From Spinacia oleracea (taxonomy: Eukaryota; Streptophyta; Magnoliopsida; Caryophyllales; Amaranthaceae): 64,000 nucleotides of DNA. The translations under genes and the position numbers were made by a program. Shown here piece by piece: positions 23,886-35,000 of the stretch. Numbering within the stretch: position 1 is the first letter of the stretch; the number at the start of each line of letters is the position of its first letter. The stretch is taken from NCBI RefSeq assembly GCF_020520425.1, contig NC_079492.1, positions 144,119,861 to 144,183,860 on the forward strand, read 5' to 3'. The notes under the pieces are model-generated. The model was given only the letters and a program-made list of their open reading frames with translations, searched no databases and was not told where the DNA came from.

Positions 23886-24984
23886 TAGGGGTGTCAAATC
23901 GGATCAACGGATCGGGTTTGGGTCGGACTCATCGGATTCGGGTTGAAACGGATCGAATTGGAACAGATTAATTTGGCTAACAGGTCGGGTCGGATCGGAT
24001 TAAAAACTTAACGGGTCGGATCGGGTCGGATATTTTATGCACTGGTTCATATCAGATCGGGTTGTAGTCGGGTCGGATCGGATTGGAACATGACGAATTG
24101 TTAACGGGTTTAGCCGGATTATAACGGGTTCGGATTCATATCGTTGGATTCATATCGGATCGGATTTATATCGGATCGAATTAATCGGGTAACAGACTAA
24201 CACGGGTCGGATTGGGTTATTATCGGATCAGGTTATTCGGTAGTGGTTGGAATTCGAGTCGGGTCCATTTGGTTCCAAATTATATAATTATAATATCGAT
24301 GACTTAATTAGGAGACGAAAACGATAACTAACTTTTAAAAGTAATAGGAATTTAAGATCAGTAATATAAGTCATTGAGTATATAGTATATAACTTAGTTT
24401 AATACTACATCCGTTCCTGAAAGTTCTTTACGCCTTAAATCTACATCAATTACAAGTTTCATTTGAGCAGAGTATATAAAGGGAGAATGAAGTACAAGTA
24501 CACCGTATAACTAATAGTCATACGCTTAATTGGTAGTGCAACATAATTAATGTTCTCTTATGGGTTGTGAATGGTTTGGGTTAAACGGGTTCAGATCGAA
24601 ATTGGTTCGGATCAAACGAGTCATGTGCTGAAAAGCTTCGGATTAAACGGGTCATGGGTTGAAACGGTTCAGATTAAATGGGTCACGGATTATACGGATT
24701 CTCCTCAGGTTGGAACGGATTCGATTTCAAACGGATCGGATCATAAACGGGTTCCGGATCGCTTCGGTTCGGATTAAACGGATTCGGATTGTCACGGATC
24801 GGTCTGTTATCGGATTCGGATCTTAATCGGATCAATATTAACGGGTTGGATCGGATACGGGTTGAATATAATCGGACCGGACCGAATTTCGGATCTTAGC
24901 TCGCGGTTTCTAAACGGTTTGGATTCTAAACGGTCGGACAAACCCATCGGGTTCACTAGGTCGGATTGAGAATTAACATCCCTA
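23886..24984. mobile_element. hAT-like element filled with CGGATCGG and AAACGG word arrays
   Basis: The left end TAGGGGTGTCAAA pairs with right end TTAACATCCCTA (10 of 12 inverted). Flanks attttcgg and attcccgg agree at 6 of 8, fitting an aged hAT 8-bp duplication. Two arrays fill most of the interior. 23890-24250 is mainly cggatcgg and gggtcgg; 24560-24960 adds many AAACGG, including near 24583, 24645, 24662, 24729, 24744 and 24911. A plain AT-rich stretch at about 24290-24555 separates them and may include a damaged Stowaway fragment (from about 24406). It is non-coding. Confidence 0.75.
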
Positions 24985-25331
24985 ATTCCCGGTGTTCTAA
25001 GCTACGTGGTAATGGTATATAGTACTTGTTGAAAACTTATGATCGACCTTTTTGATATTCTTGAACAATTTTATAGAGGACCAATAAAATAATTAAGTAT
25101 TGTAGTATGAAAACTATACAATTAATCAAATTTTAGGGGTGGAACTAAAATACACTATGAAATTTTTTACCTCCACTCTCATCCAAGCCATAACAAAGAT
25201 CCGACGTTGTCTACCGGCCCGTCAACAGAAGCCCAAAAGTCTTGAGAGTAGCGGATGGACGAATGGTAAAATATTTATACCCATGAAAGCACCCTTAGCG
25301 AAACTTAAAAGAGTAAAAAAGAGTGAAGTGA

Positions 25332-25432
25332 ACTAGTTTAGTCGGTAAAGTATTGAGAGATGGTACCCAAGACTAAAGATTTAATCCCGTCTACACTATT
25401 TATCGCCTTGCCCTTTGTGACTCTCTCTAAAA
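25332..25432 (+). mobile_element. tRNA-derived SINE head, same family as 22563-22650
   Basis: tagtttagtcggtaaagtat (A-box-like) then gatttaatcccgtc (decayed B-box) then tgactctctctaaaagga, the family tail. Confidence 0.55.
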
Positions 25433-25445
25433 GGAGAAGAACCAA

Positions 25446-26476
25446 GGGGGCGTTTGGTTCACACGGGGTAAACGAAATGGAATCAAGAATGAGATAGAAG
25501 GGGAATGGGAAAGAAACCCTTTGATTTAAAAAGTTGTTTGGGATGTTTTTTTCATTTTCCATTGATCTTCTCCCCCAATGCCTCGCTTGCTCCCTCCTCC
25601 CTCCCTCCGCCGCCCACCCGACCTCCGCCCTCCCTTCGCCGCCCACCCGACCTCCGCCCTCCCTCCGCCGCCCACCCAACCACCTTTTCTTGCTCCCTAT
25701 GCCGCCATGCCTCCCCCTCCGTCGCCCTCCTTCCGTCGCCCTCCCTCTACTTTTATCTTCTCACAATTTTATTGATGAATTTAATGTTTAAATGTTCTAA
25801 TTCGACTATGAAATCCTCAGATCTGAAGATTCCACAGCCGAATTTGACCATTTCAAGACATGATTTGCACAAAAAAGGTAATTTTCATTCTAATTCTTGT
25901 TTTTCTTCAAGTTTTTAGGGTTGGGGTGGATTTCGGGGTGGTGGTGGCGACAGGTCTGAGGGTGGTTTCGGGTGGTGGGGGCGGGTCAGGGGGTAGTTTC
26001 GGGTGGTGGGGGTGTTTTCGGGTGGTGTTGGTGGTGTTTGGGTAGTTTCGGGTGGTAAGGGTGGGTAAGGGGGTGTTTTCGGGTGGTGTTGGTGGGTTTT
26101 GGGGGTGGTTTCGGGTAGTGGGGGTGGGTAAGGGGTGTTTTCAGGTGGTTTTGGGGTGGTTTCGGGTAGTGGTGGTTGAGTGGTGATGTCCGTGTGGGGG
26201 TGGTGCAGGTGGCTATGTGGTGGTCAGGTGACCATTGGGTGTTATAAGGTGGTCAAGGTTAGTTGAATGGTGGTCAACGTTTTTTTGGAGTGTTGGGGGA
26301 ATGGGAATGGAAAAGTATAGGGGGGGTGGGGAGTCAAGGTAGAAGGTTTTTGGGGTAACCCAAAAATGAAATTGGGTAAAGAAAATGGTGAAACATGCCA
26401 AACAAACAATAACAAAGAGAATGATATCAGTCCATTCCCTTTCCCTTTTCTGAAAACCCTCAACCAAACACCCGCC
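25446..26476. mobile_element. GGCGTTTGGTT-ended element with C-rich and G-rich minisatellites
   Basis: The left end gggggcgtttggttcacacg and the complement of the right end ggcgggtgtttggttgag are inverted; ccaag flanks both sides. The subterminal ggaatcaagaatgagat matches the 34655-34926 MITE, so this is a longer relative. The interior holds a C-rich minisatellite (25590-25745, unit about 25 bp, cctccgccctcc), then 25770-25918, which looks like captured genic DNA (a possible GT-AG pair around 25879-25918). A G-rich array of ggtggtttcgggtggtgggg follows (25920-26200). Open frames across the arrays are compositional. Confidence 0.6.
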
Positions 26477-26564
26477 AAGTACCTCTCACCACTAGCCCAA
26501 GCCAAATTTGGTTCAATTTAGTGTACTTGTGGTTGAGAGCTTTAAAACTTGAGAGCCTTGAGAC

Positions 26565-26755
26565 CAGGGGCGAAGCATAGTGAGGGCCTAGGTAGGCCAT
26601 GGCCCCCCCTGAAGGCCCAACCACACCTATTAAATAAAAGACTAACAAGTTAACATTAGATAGTTTTCTATTGGACTGGCCCCCCTAAACGGCTAAGCCC
26701 ACCTGCTTAATTAGTGTTCGGCCCCCCTTGATAACCGAGTCTAGTTTCGCCCCTG
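26565..26755. mobile_element. hAT MITE with perfect 8-bp duplication
   Basis: The ends CAGGGGCGAAGC and the complement of ctagtttcgcccctg are inverted. CTTGAGAC is duplicated exactly at 26557-26564 and 26756-26763. CAGGGGCG is a classic hAT terminus. It is 191 bp long and non-coding. Confidence 0.9.
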
Positions 26756-26763
26756 CTTGAGAC

Positions 26764-27721
26764 TCATCTATTTTCAATCATACTACGTTTAAAGTGAAAC
26801 ATTCATTTTGATCAAAATTTAAAGCGACAATTTTACAACTCTTAATTAGAGTATGTTTTGTTCACCTGACTTTCACTTGTTTGAACTTATTATTCCACGT
26901 AACTTATCAAAATTTATAGCAGCCTTTATTTTTCCTTAACTTATTTCTCATTGAATAAACAAGAATACGATGAACATATTAAATTGAGTCAGTTTAGATG
27001 CTACTCGTATTAAACATTTATAATTCTTATCTACTAAATCGCACTATGTATGTTTTAACTCCTCATACGACCTTCAAAGTTCAAATTATGTGTAACATTT
27101 TCCCGATTCAATATAATCGCTTATCGCCCACGATTAGATAAAGGGCAAGATTGCAAGATTAGTTATTCGAGCTAGATTCCAAATTTGAATCTTGATTTTG
27201 TTTCGACAATAATACCTAATTTTCGACTATCATATGTAGAGTCATTAAGAAGACTACATTTCTACCTAGAGAATATTTGTTTTTACTCACTAATCATCAA
27301 AGAAATTTCAGTTTTGTTTGTTTAACGAAGAAGAATTAAATTTATGACTAATGACTTAATGAGAAAAAATGAATACCATTTCCACACGGCATTGTTGGTT
27401 TGAATGATGCAAAGACTTGAAAAAATTCATTTTCACCACAAAAATGTATGTCCCTTACTACAAGGCCACAATGGTAATTATCCCATGCCTTATTGCCTTT
27501 TACGTCTTTTAGAGTTAAAAGGGAAATAGTGATATTTTGTCACCTTCCATTTTTTTCTATCAAAGACTCAGTCTACGTACGGTAGTCTTTCCGAGCTCTA
27601 TCCTTAAATTGACGTCAATTTGTTTAGTTTGTGGCTTACGGTATTGATGGTTGGCCTAGGATCGAATTTCGCCTATACAAATGTTGCATTAGAGACTCCC
27701 AACAATTTTTAAAAAAGAACA
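26764..27721. other. Intergenic, no gene seen
   Basis: AT-rich sequence with weak pieces of the AAGTTCA/GAACTTAT word type near 26870-26950. No coding or element boundary was resolved. Confidence 0.5.
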
Positions 27722-28088
27722 TACTTCTTCCGTTATGAAAATATCTAAAAATTTTAAAAAAATAATATTTAAAAAATATGTATCGATACGAATCTAACAT
27801 GACCTCGCATTATTTAAAAAAAATTACGTACGAATGATAAAAAATGGCCAAAGTCTTTTTTTTTTTTGACAACAGCTTAAAGAAAAGAACTAAAACATAT
27901 TAGAAAAGGAAATCAGTGACCTCGAAGCCCCTGTAGCCAACAGGTGCGAGGGATGATTCTAGCCCTTTCGACCTTGTTGACGGAGCAGAAATCAAAGGAA
28001 CAAGCCGCATCCTTCATCTCTGCCAAAGACCAGCTTACCTGTAGATTAACACTACCTTCTTCTCGCAGCATATCGACCAGACAATAAG

Positions 28089-28646
28089 CCCCCCCCCCCC
28101 CCCCCCATGATATGTTCAAGTATTAAATATGCACTATAAAAGCACATGTCTAGTATAGCTCAAGTGGTTATTTTCCTTAAAATTGGAGGTACAAGGTTCG
28201 ATTTTTAGCTCCCTCAATTTTATACTTAGTTTTCTTATTTTATTTTTGTTTTTCAATGTTATAAAAATTACTCCCTTCGTCCCTTAATACTCGCACCGGT
28301 TTGACCGGTGCGGAGTTTAAGACATTTGAATTGACTTATTAATTTAATGGGTGTTAGTTGATAGTGGGGTATTTTTTAATATAGTTAGTGGGAAATGTGT
28401 AAGAGGTGGAGAATGGTGAGTGGGGGTGTGAATTTTTAAATGATTTTTTGTAGGGAATAGGGGTGTAGGTGGGGTGAGTAAGTAAGTGTGAGAAATAATA
28501 TAATATTTGTATAAATTTCCATTTATAGAAACGGTGCAAGTATTAATGGACGGCCCGAAAAGGAAAGCGGTGCGAGTATTAAGGGACGGAGGGAGTATAT
28601 GTTAAAATTTGGCCCCCACTATGTATAATTTCTGGTTCTGCCACTG
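28089..28646. mobile_element. Probable hAT-type insertion inside the LINE, with a SINE-like head
   Basis: It splits the RNase H frame between LTD and LVDML. Its right end is the complement of CAGTGGCAGAACCAG, a common hAT-type start; its left end is masked by a run of 19 C at 28088-28106. Flanks acaataag and tctgtaag agree at 5 of 8. Inside are a tRNA-like stretch (tagctcaagtggtta then ggttcgattttt, 28155-28210) and the Stowaway at 28271-28595. Confidence 0.45.
28271..28595. mobile_element. Stowaway-like MITE, family 1, copy 2 (innermost of the nest)
   Basis: The left end ctcccttcgtcccttaatac and a mirrored right end are flanked by TA. It is close to the copy at 2006-2343 over its whole length, including the internal gaccggtg, atagttagtgggaaat and gtagggaataggggtgtagg stretches. 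Confidence 0.9.
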
Positions 28647-29079
28647 TCTGTAAGAATAATAATAGACTTAATATTGCAATCAATCGCCCATCTAATCCCT
28701 GTCAGGCAAGCCTGAGCCTCTGCTTGAATCGCTGATTCCGCATACCCATAGTTGGCGCCCCCCGCACCCTTCCTGCCTCGGACCTAACGCGCAAAAAATT
28801 CCCAAAGTCGCAGTATGAATAGTATAGTTAAAAAACAAATGGTGCAATATTTCCGAAACGGATGAAGTATTCGTAGTATTAAATAATAAAATACACCGCT
28901 AAATGCTCATTGTTTCAGTGGTTATTTCTTGATTTATTAACTCATGTGGGCTCTTTAGTTCGAATCTTGTATACTACAATATAACTATGCCATGAGATCA
29001 AAATAATTGGGAAATGAATTTTTATTTTGTTTGGTTGGTTGAATTTTGTTTAATTTTTTTAAAAAATTTACGTGATTAA

Positions 29080-29271
29080 GGCCCTGTTCTGTTCACCTTA
29101 TTTTCACTTATTTTAGGAAAAATAAGTTCAAATAAGTTCAGTTCAGATAAGATAAGTTCAGGAAAAATAAGGGTGGGCCAAGTACAATTTATAACTAAAA
29201 TAAGTTTTGATAAGTTCAGATAAGTTCAGTTCAGGAAAAATAAGTGGAAATCAGGTGAACAGAACGCAGCC
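29080..29271. mobile_element. Tourist-like (PIF/Harbinger) MITE with AAGTTCA words
   Basis: The ends GGCCCTGTTCTGTTCACCT and the complement of aggtgaacagaacgcagcc are inverted. TAA is duplicated at 29077-29079 and 29272-29274. The interior is a degenerate array of aataagttcagataagttca words. Confidence 0.85.
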
Positions 29272-29826
29272 TAAGTATCTCGATAATTGGTTTATAGCAA
29301 GATTAGTTTGCAAGCATAGAAGTAGTTGTATGATAAGAGCTAATTAATGGAGGATAAAGATAAGGAGTCCGACGAGGCGAATGAAGAGGGATAAAGATAT
29401 ATAGCTGGGATATCACATATTTGACATTGAATTTGAATAGTTGATCTTAACAGTTAGGTAGCTTGGAAGTTGTAATTCACTAATTTGTACAATTAATTGG
29501 GTACGTACAACTTTTGGTTGAATTGAGTTTAATTAGGGCATTTTATTATAAGGATAAATATATTATATATGGGGCCTTGATCATTATGATTGTTGGTTAT
29601 TCATAATGTGTTAGATGTGTTATTTGTACGCATCAGTTCACTATTACAATGGCAACTACTCCGTAGTAATTACTTAGTTGTACTCTCTCTAAGAAGATTG
29701 TATTAGGACGGTCACGGTATAGCTCCGTAGCTTTCAACCCTTAACCACTCGTTTCATGCCGATAATTTTAAATTTTTAACGGGAATGATTTTGTATGTTA
29801 AGCGAATGTTTATTCATAAGAATGTT

Positions 29827-29927
29827 TTTTTTTTTTGCAAATGAGCCACAAGGGAGGGGATGAGAATCGATCCCAGGATCACCTGGAACCGGGATGGAAG
29901 CTCTAACCAACTGGCTATCCAACCGGG
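29827..29927 (-). mobile_element. Young tRNA-derived SINE with 21-bp target duplication
   Basis: A perfect 21-bp duplication starting atgtttattcataag lies at 29806-29826 and 29928-29948. On the minus strand the body begins cccggttggatagccagttg (tRNA head with A-box), then gggatcgattctc (B-box), and ends in an A-tail (T-run at 29827-29833). The flawless long duplication argues for recent insertion. Confidence 0.92.
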
Positions 29928-29948
29928 ATGTTTATTCATAAGAATGTT

Positions 29949-30400
29949 ATATCACTGCAAATTATTTTTTGTTTTTTGTTCATAATTTACCAACCATCAC
30001 CACTTTTTGTGGCCTTGTGGGATGACTTATTATTATTATTTATTGATTTTAAGTTTGAGGTGTAATTATATAGCCATGGTCGGCTCATGGAGATATTATA
30101 GGCGAATTTAGGAGTCGGGGCCTGACAGAAATTAGTGGCTACCAAATACTTGTAGGTTGTATCTTTTTTTCTTCTTCTCATATTTCAAGGGATCGGTAGG
30201 TTAAATAAAATTTTGAAACCTTGATAACATGTTAAACATAGCCTCTCTAAAAAAAAAAAAAAAAACCATAGTTAATTTCATGAGATTCAAAAGTAGCTAA
30301 AAGAAGAACTATTGATTCATTAATAACTTTGAATGATGTTGGATTTTGTCATAAATTTCAAATCCAAAAATGTTAGCCTTGAGTGAAGGTATAATGAAAA
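29949..30400. other. Intergenic, no gene seen
   Basis: AT-rich with an A-run at 30250-30265; nothing recognisable. Confidence 0.5.
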
Positions 30401-30673
30401 ATGAGAAATGTTAGACAGTAACACTTTAAAAAAGGAAAGAGTATAATATTATCAGGCAATGAAAGCACCATGCTCTGACACATGGGTATATGACGGTTTA
30501 TGACAGTGTCGGGGCTACAATGACGTCATGATTATGAGTAATGAGAAATGTTAGACAATAACACTTTAATAAAGGAAAGAATATAATATTAAGCAATGAA
30601 AGCACCATGTTTTGAGACATGGGTACATAGCAGTTCATGACAGTGTCAGGGCTACAATGACGTCATGATTATG
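30401..30673. repeat. Tandem duplication (about 140 bp) with a TGACGTCA site in each unit
   Basis: The units begin atgagaaatgttagaca at 30401 and 30541. They differ by scattered substitutions and small gaps, so the duplication is old. Each ends with caatgacgtcatgattatg, holding the palindrome TGACGTCA at 30521-30528 and 30658-30665. Confidence 0.85.
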
Positions 30674-32058
30674 GGGCCTTGTGCAGATTTTAGATGAGGT
30701 CCTCATTTAATTAAAAGAATTTGTTATGAATTGAACCCAAGACCTTGGGCATCATACAATAGAGGCTTTACCACTACTCCGACTTTATTTTTATTTACAT
30801 TAACGAAACTACTTATTTTATATTCTGAACATTTGGGGGGCCTGTTCCGTCGCTCACCTCGCACACCCTCAAAACAGCCTCTGGTTCATGAACATTTATT
30901 ACCAGAATGTATCCCTTCTAGAGTTAAAAATCTCGTTATCAAAATTCGTAGAATTACTCTTACAAAATTACTTATCTCTCGTTATCGAAATTCTTACAGC
31001 ATGCTGTAGAGGTTTAACTTCAGCTGATACGAAATACTCCATCCATTCCATAATTATGTTCGATTTTGCATTGTACGCCAATGCGCCAGTGCTATGGGAT
31101 TTGCCTTATGTAAGTAAAAAATGATGAATTAAATTGTGACACTCCACTCGCCGCCAATGCAAAAGGATGTGACCGAAAAGAATGGAACCCTGCTTTGCTC
31201 TACTGTTAGCTTAAGCGAAGCTTTTGTTTACACGCTTAGTACATTAAGGCAGTTTACTTGTTTTTTTTTTTACGCATAGCACACCCGGTTCACCGGAGCT
31301 TAGTTCTGACTACATTAAGGCAGTTTACTTGCTTAAGCTTAAGAAATATCTAAAAGGCACAAAACCTAAAAAGGTGAGAAAGTCGAGGTTTAATGAGCTA
31401 GCAAGCTTAGAAGAGATTTGAATTAAGAGCATTTCTCCTCGACCAAGACAGGGGAAATGCTCTAATCTAAGCCTTCATCTCGTGCTACATAGCAAATCTC
31501 CATTATATATCATTATTATCTCTGATTACACGTTAATCAAAATTATTAAATTTTGATATTATTAGTTGTTGTTTGGTTGACATACAAAAATATGAGAAGT
31601 TAGAATTCTTAGGAATTGCAAAGTTTGTGAGTTGTTTGGTTGACAAAAAGTTGATGAAATTTCAACTTCCAACGAAATGTAGGAAATTGCTTACTTAGTC
31701 CCCTTTATCTAAGTAGAAATTCTCATAGGAAATTACTTCCAAATTATTAACCGAACAACTTTAGCGAGTATTAAAAAAAAAAAAGTTTTATGGCTACAAA
31801 GAAATGAGCCCAGACCATATGGGCCAGCCCAAACATCAAACATTCAAAGTATCCCATTTTATTTTGATTCAAGATTCTAGAACCTTCCCTCAAAAAAGAG
31901 GAAAAAAAAAACGTAAAAAAGCGGGAACGCATGAGCAATGTTGTTCCTGGTATAGCTTAGGTCACGTTGAAAACTTGAATCGCCCCTTTTCAAATCCCCG
32001 TTTATATCGTGTCCTTAAAATTGACCCCACACATTTTCTGCCAAACATTTACACAACC
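30674..32058. other. Intergenic and KGD4 promoter/leader
   Basis: A decayed tRNA-like fragment (gaattgaacccaagacctt, about 30728) and a weak inverted-end MITE (gttgtttggttgac near 31570 and aaccgaacaac near 31750) are seen. From about 31800 the KGD4 leader begins. An in-frame ATG at 31804 opens an uninterrupted upstream extension to the chosen start. Confidence 0.45.
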
Positions 32059-35000
32059 ATGTCTGGAGCTGCAGGCGTTCAAGCTCTGAAGAGGATTCCT
32101 CGCATCAAATTCCCTCAACGTCATCCTAAACAATCTGCTTCTGGTAATTTTCCTTAATTTGACCGAATTATTTTGTGATTTAATAGGTTTTTTCGATTGA
32201 TTTCATGTTGCATTTGTGTTTCTTTTTTATGTTGTAATCTACGGAATTAACATTTGGATTGATTTAATTGTTTATGTAAAATGTAATTAGGTTATTTTAT
32301 TGTTAATGTCTGTGATTTTGTGCAGATTTTGATGTTTTTAGGGCTAGATTTGAACTCCTTTGTTCTATCGTATGGCATTTGATTAGCGGAATAATTCTTG
32401 ATTTGTTCAAAATGTAGAGAACATTAGTTGGTGTTTTGTTTTGTGAGATAGTTGGATAAGATACGATTCATTTGAACTTTTAGATTTATTTGTGTTCAAC
32501 TGCTGATGTTTGTAGTTAGGCAGGTCTTGTTGATGGATTTGTATGATTGTGTGGAAAAAATGAGGGCATTTGTAGGTTAAGATGGCGTCAACCGAATCTA
32601 CGAGCTTATGTTGAACATAGATGGAAGCAGTAGACTGAAATGCTGAATTAGGAAATGTAGAATGAAGGAATTGTAGTAGTCCTTAACCAATTAGGAAAAA
32701 TCGAAACATCAACTGAAACAATAACACTATGACTTTGCCTGAAACAATATAGATTTTGTCTGCTATTAACATTATTATAAATTAAGAAGGTACTATAGTT
32801 AGTTTGGATTTATCTGGATGAAAAGTCATTTTTAGGCCTGAAGTTTCAGTTAAAGAAGAGGTCTTCCCTGAGATTTCCCAGTGTCGATTTTTGAAGTTTC
32901 CTGAATAGAAATGTGACCTTTTAGAGATTCCTTACACTAAATAGTATAGTGGTTTTAGTTAGAGTTTTGATAAGTGTTTGAATTTTATGCGTATAAGATT
33001 TGTTTCCTTTGTAAAAGGGTTTAGAAGCTTTTTTGTTTCGAAATTCTTTTGACTGGTTTGTCCCGTTCACTTGAGCTTCCTTGTTTTCCCCTTTCATTGG
33101 TTAGGCCGATTTTTTTTTTTCTGTTTTGATGACTACAGAACTGAAAAGTATAACATGCTAATTGATGAAGGAGAGTACTCTTTTGTAACTTGTGGGAATA
33201 ACATATTGTGGTTATTGACCAACTAGGGAGCATGGTTACGTGGTCAACTAGCTTAATGTGTCCGTATATCACACAAAAACAACATGTGTAGGACATGGCA
33301 TTTTGGGATTGCTAAAAGTCATGTACATATAATTTATTTTATGCTTTGGGCGTACATCGACATGAACCAAAGACTTGCATATGTATTCAAATCTCGCAAG
33401 AACAATTAACGAGGGCATTTACTGACCTTCTCTTGGAATTTTATGCCCGGTGATGAATGAAATATTTAACAAGTATAATGAAAATAAGTTTTTTAACACT
33501 TGTACTCCATTCTCTATAGCCAAAAGCTCATCATTATATCACTCTTTTAACTCTCACTCACTGACTCCCAAATTTGTCGTAATTTTTTTGGCATTCATTG
33601 CTCATACCATGCATTGTACAATGTACATTGTTTTTTTTTTAACTTAGTAAGATATCTAAGTGTCAAATTTAGCAATTTTCTGTCAATTAAAAACACAAAG
33701 CTATCATATCTATATGTACTTTTTCTTAATTGTATTCGTCTGTGGAACTTTTTATATGCCTGTATTTTACTGGTTACTGTTTTCCAAGTGAGCCATTAAA
33801 AACCTAAAAAGTCTTAAATTTTGTAATATGCTCAATGTTTTCCCATGCACAAGTCATAACAATGATGGATATGCAACCATTATGCCCCCATTTTATTCAT
33901 TTGTGTGTGTGTGTGGAGAGTGGGCTGGAAGAATGAAAGGTAGTGTTTGGTGTGGCAATCATTTTCAAGTTCATTTGAGGAGTTCTCCTTTCATGGGAGC
34001 TGCAATAAGGCCAATGAGATTATTTGCTTATTGCAATTATTTATGAGAGAATATCAACGTTGTCCTGGGACTTGGTGGTCCACACTCCATAGTACAGGTT
34101 TTAACCAATGGACCACTGGCCATTGGGGGATCTGGTCCTATCTATTCTTAGGAAGTCTGGACATCTTCCATTTGTCTGAATGAAGTTCTCTTTCAAGCAG
34201 TTTTCAAAAGAAAATATTATCCTAAGGGATTAGTAAATTGTTGTTTATCATTTAAAGTTAGTGTAGGTATCCATTTTCTGTCTTTGTTTTCGAGAAGATA
34301 TCTTTATTTCCCGAATTCAATTGTGTGACTTGGTATAATTGGTCCAGTGATGATAAAAAGGAATTACTAAATTGTTGTCTACCATTTGAAGTTGGTTTAG
34401 GGATCCAGTTTCTATCATTGTTTTGATAATTTGATGAGTCTGATCTATATCATTCTTTATTTCCTGAATGCAAGTGTGTGATTTGCTATAATTGGTCCCA
34501 TCTTATCCTGTTGGAGTATTGGAGATTGGTTCTAGGCTTCTAGCTAGCTTAAAGCTAGACTTGAATTTGGGTACTGAAATCACCGTGAGTTTGGAATTGT
34601 CGGACTGTCTATGATGTTCCAAATTGAAAAAATGCTATCGTTTGAAAGCACTTAGGGGGCGTTTGGTTCGCATATTGGTATGGGTTGGGAATCAGGAATG
34701 AGATCGAGGTGGTATGGGTTTGAACCTTGATTCTTAATACCATGTGTTTGGTTCAGGTAGTAAAGGTATGAGCCAAACCCACCTCCCCCCCGGGTTTCTA
34801 AACCCTATACCTTGGGGTTTAAGGTATGGACTTGAAACTCTTAAATTTTCAACCAAAAACATGGTATGTGTTCAGACCATTCTGAACCCATACTTCATAC
34901 CTAGAATCCGCGAACCAAACACCCCCTTATATGCTAAGTAATTGTCTCTATTTTGGTATGTTTGAGGGTTAAACAACTGATAGTTATTAAATCCTGTTCA

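Larger units (their letters stand above)
27856..28801 (-). mobile_element. 5'-truncated LINE (RNase H end) inserted in the Stowaway MITE
   Basis: CCAAAGTC is duplicated at 27848-27855 and 28802-28809. A T-run follows the left copy, the A-tail of a minus-strand LINE. The minus strand encodes the plant L1 RNase H domain in two pieces: about 28650-28760 (ANYGYAESAIQAEAQACLTG then IIILTD) and 27913-28085 (LVDMLREEG, VSWSLAEMKDAACSFDF, NKVERA). The pieces are separated by a further insertion of about 550 bp. Confidence 0.8.
27724..28867. mobile_element. Stowaway-like MITE split by a nested insertion
   Basis: The left end cttcttccgttatgaaaata and right end caatatttccgaaacggatg then aag are inverted and flanked by TA. 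Removing the LINE and one copy of its duplication leaves about 190 bp, a normal MITE size. It is the outermost layer of a nest. Confidence 0.75.

Noticed and set aside
25505-25918. Pro-rich open frames resembling extensin-like protein
   Set aside because: They are translations of the C-rich minisatellite in three frames; no signal peptide or stable frame preference.
31563-31765. TTGTTTGGTTGAC-ended MITE
   Set aside because: Ends match only weakly and no duplication was found; noted in the intergenic entry but not called as an element.
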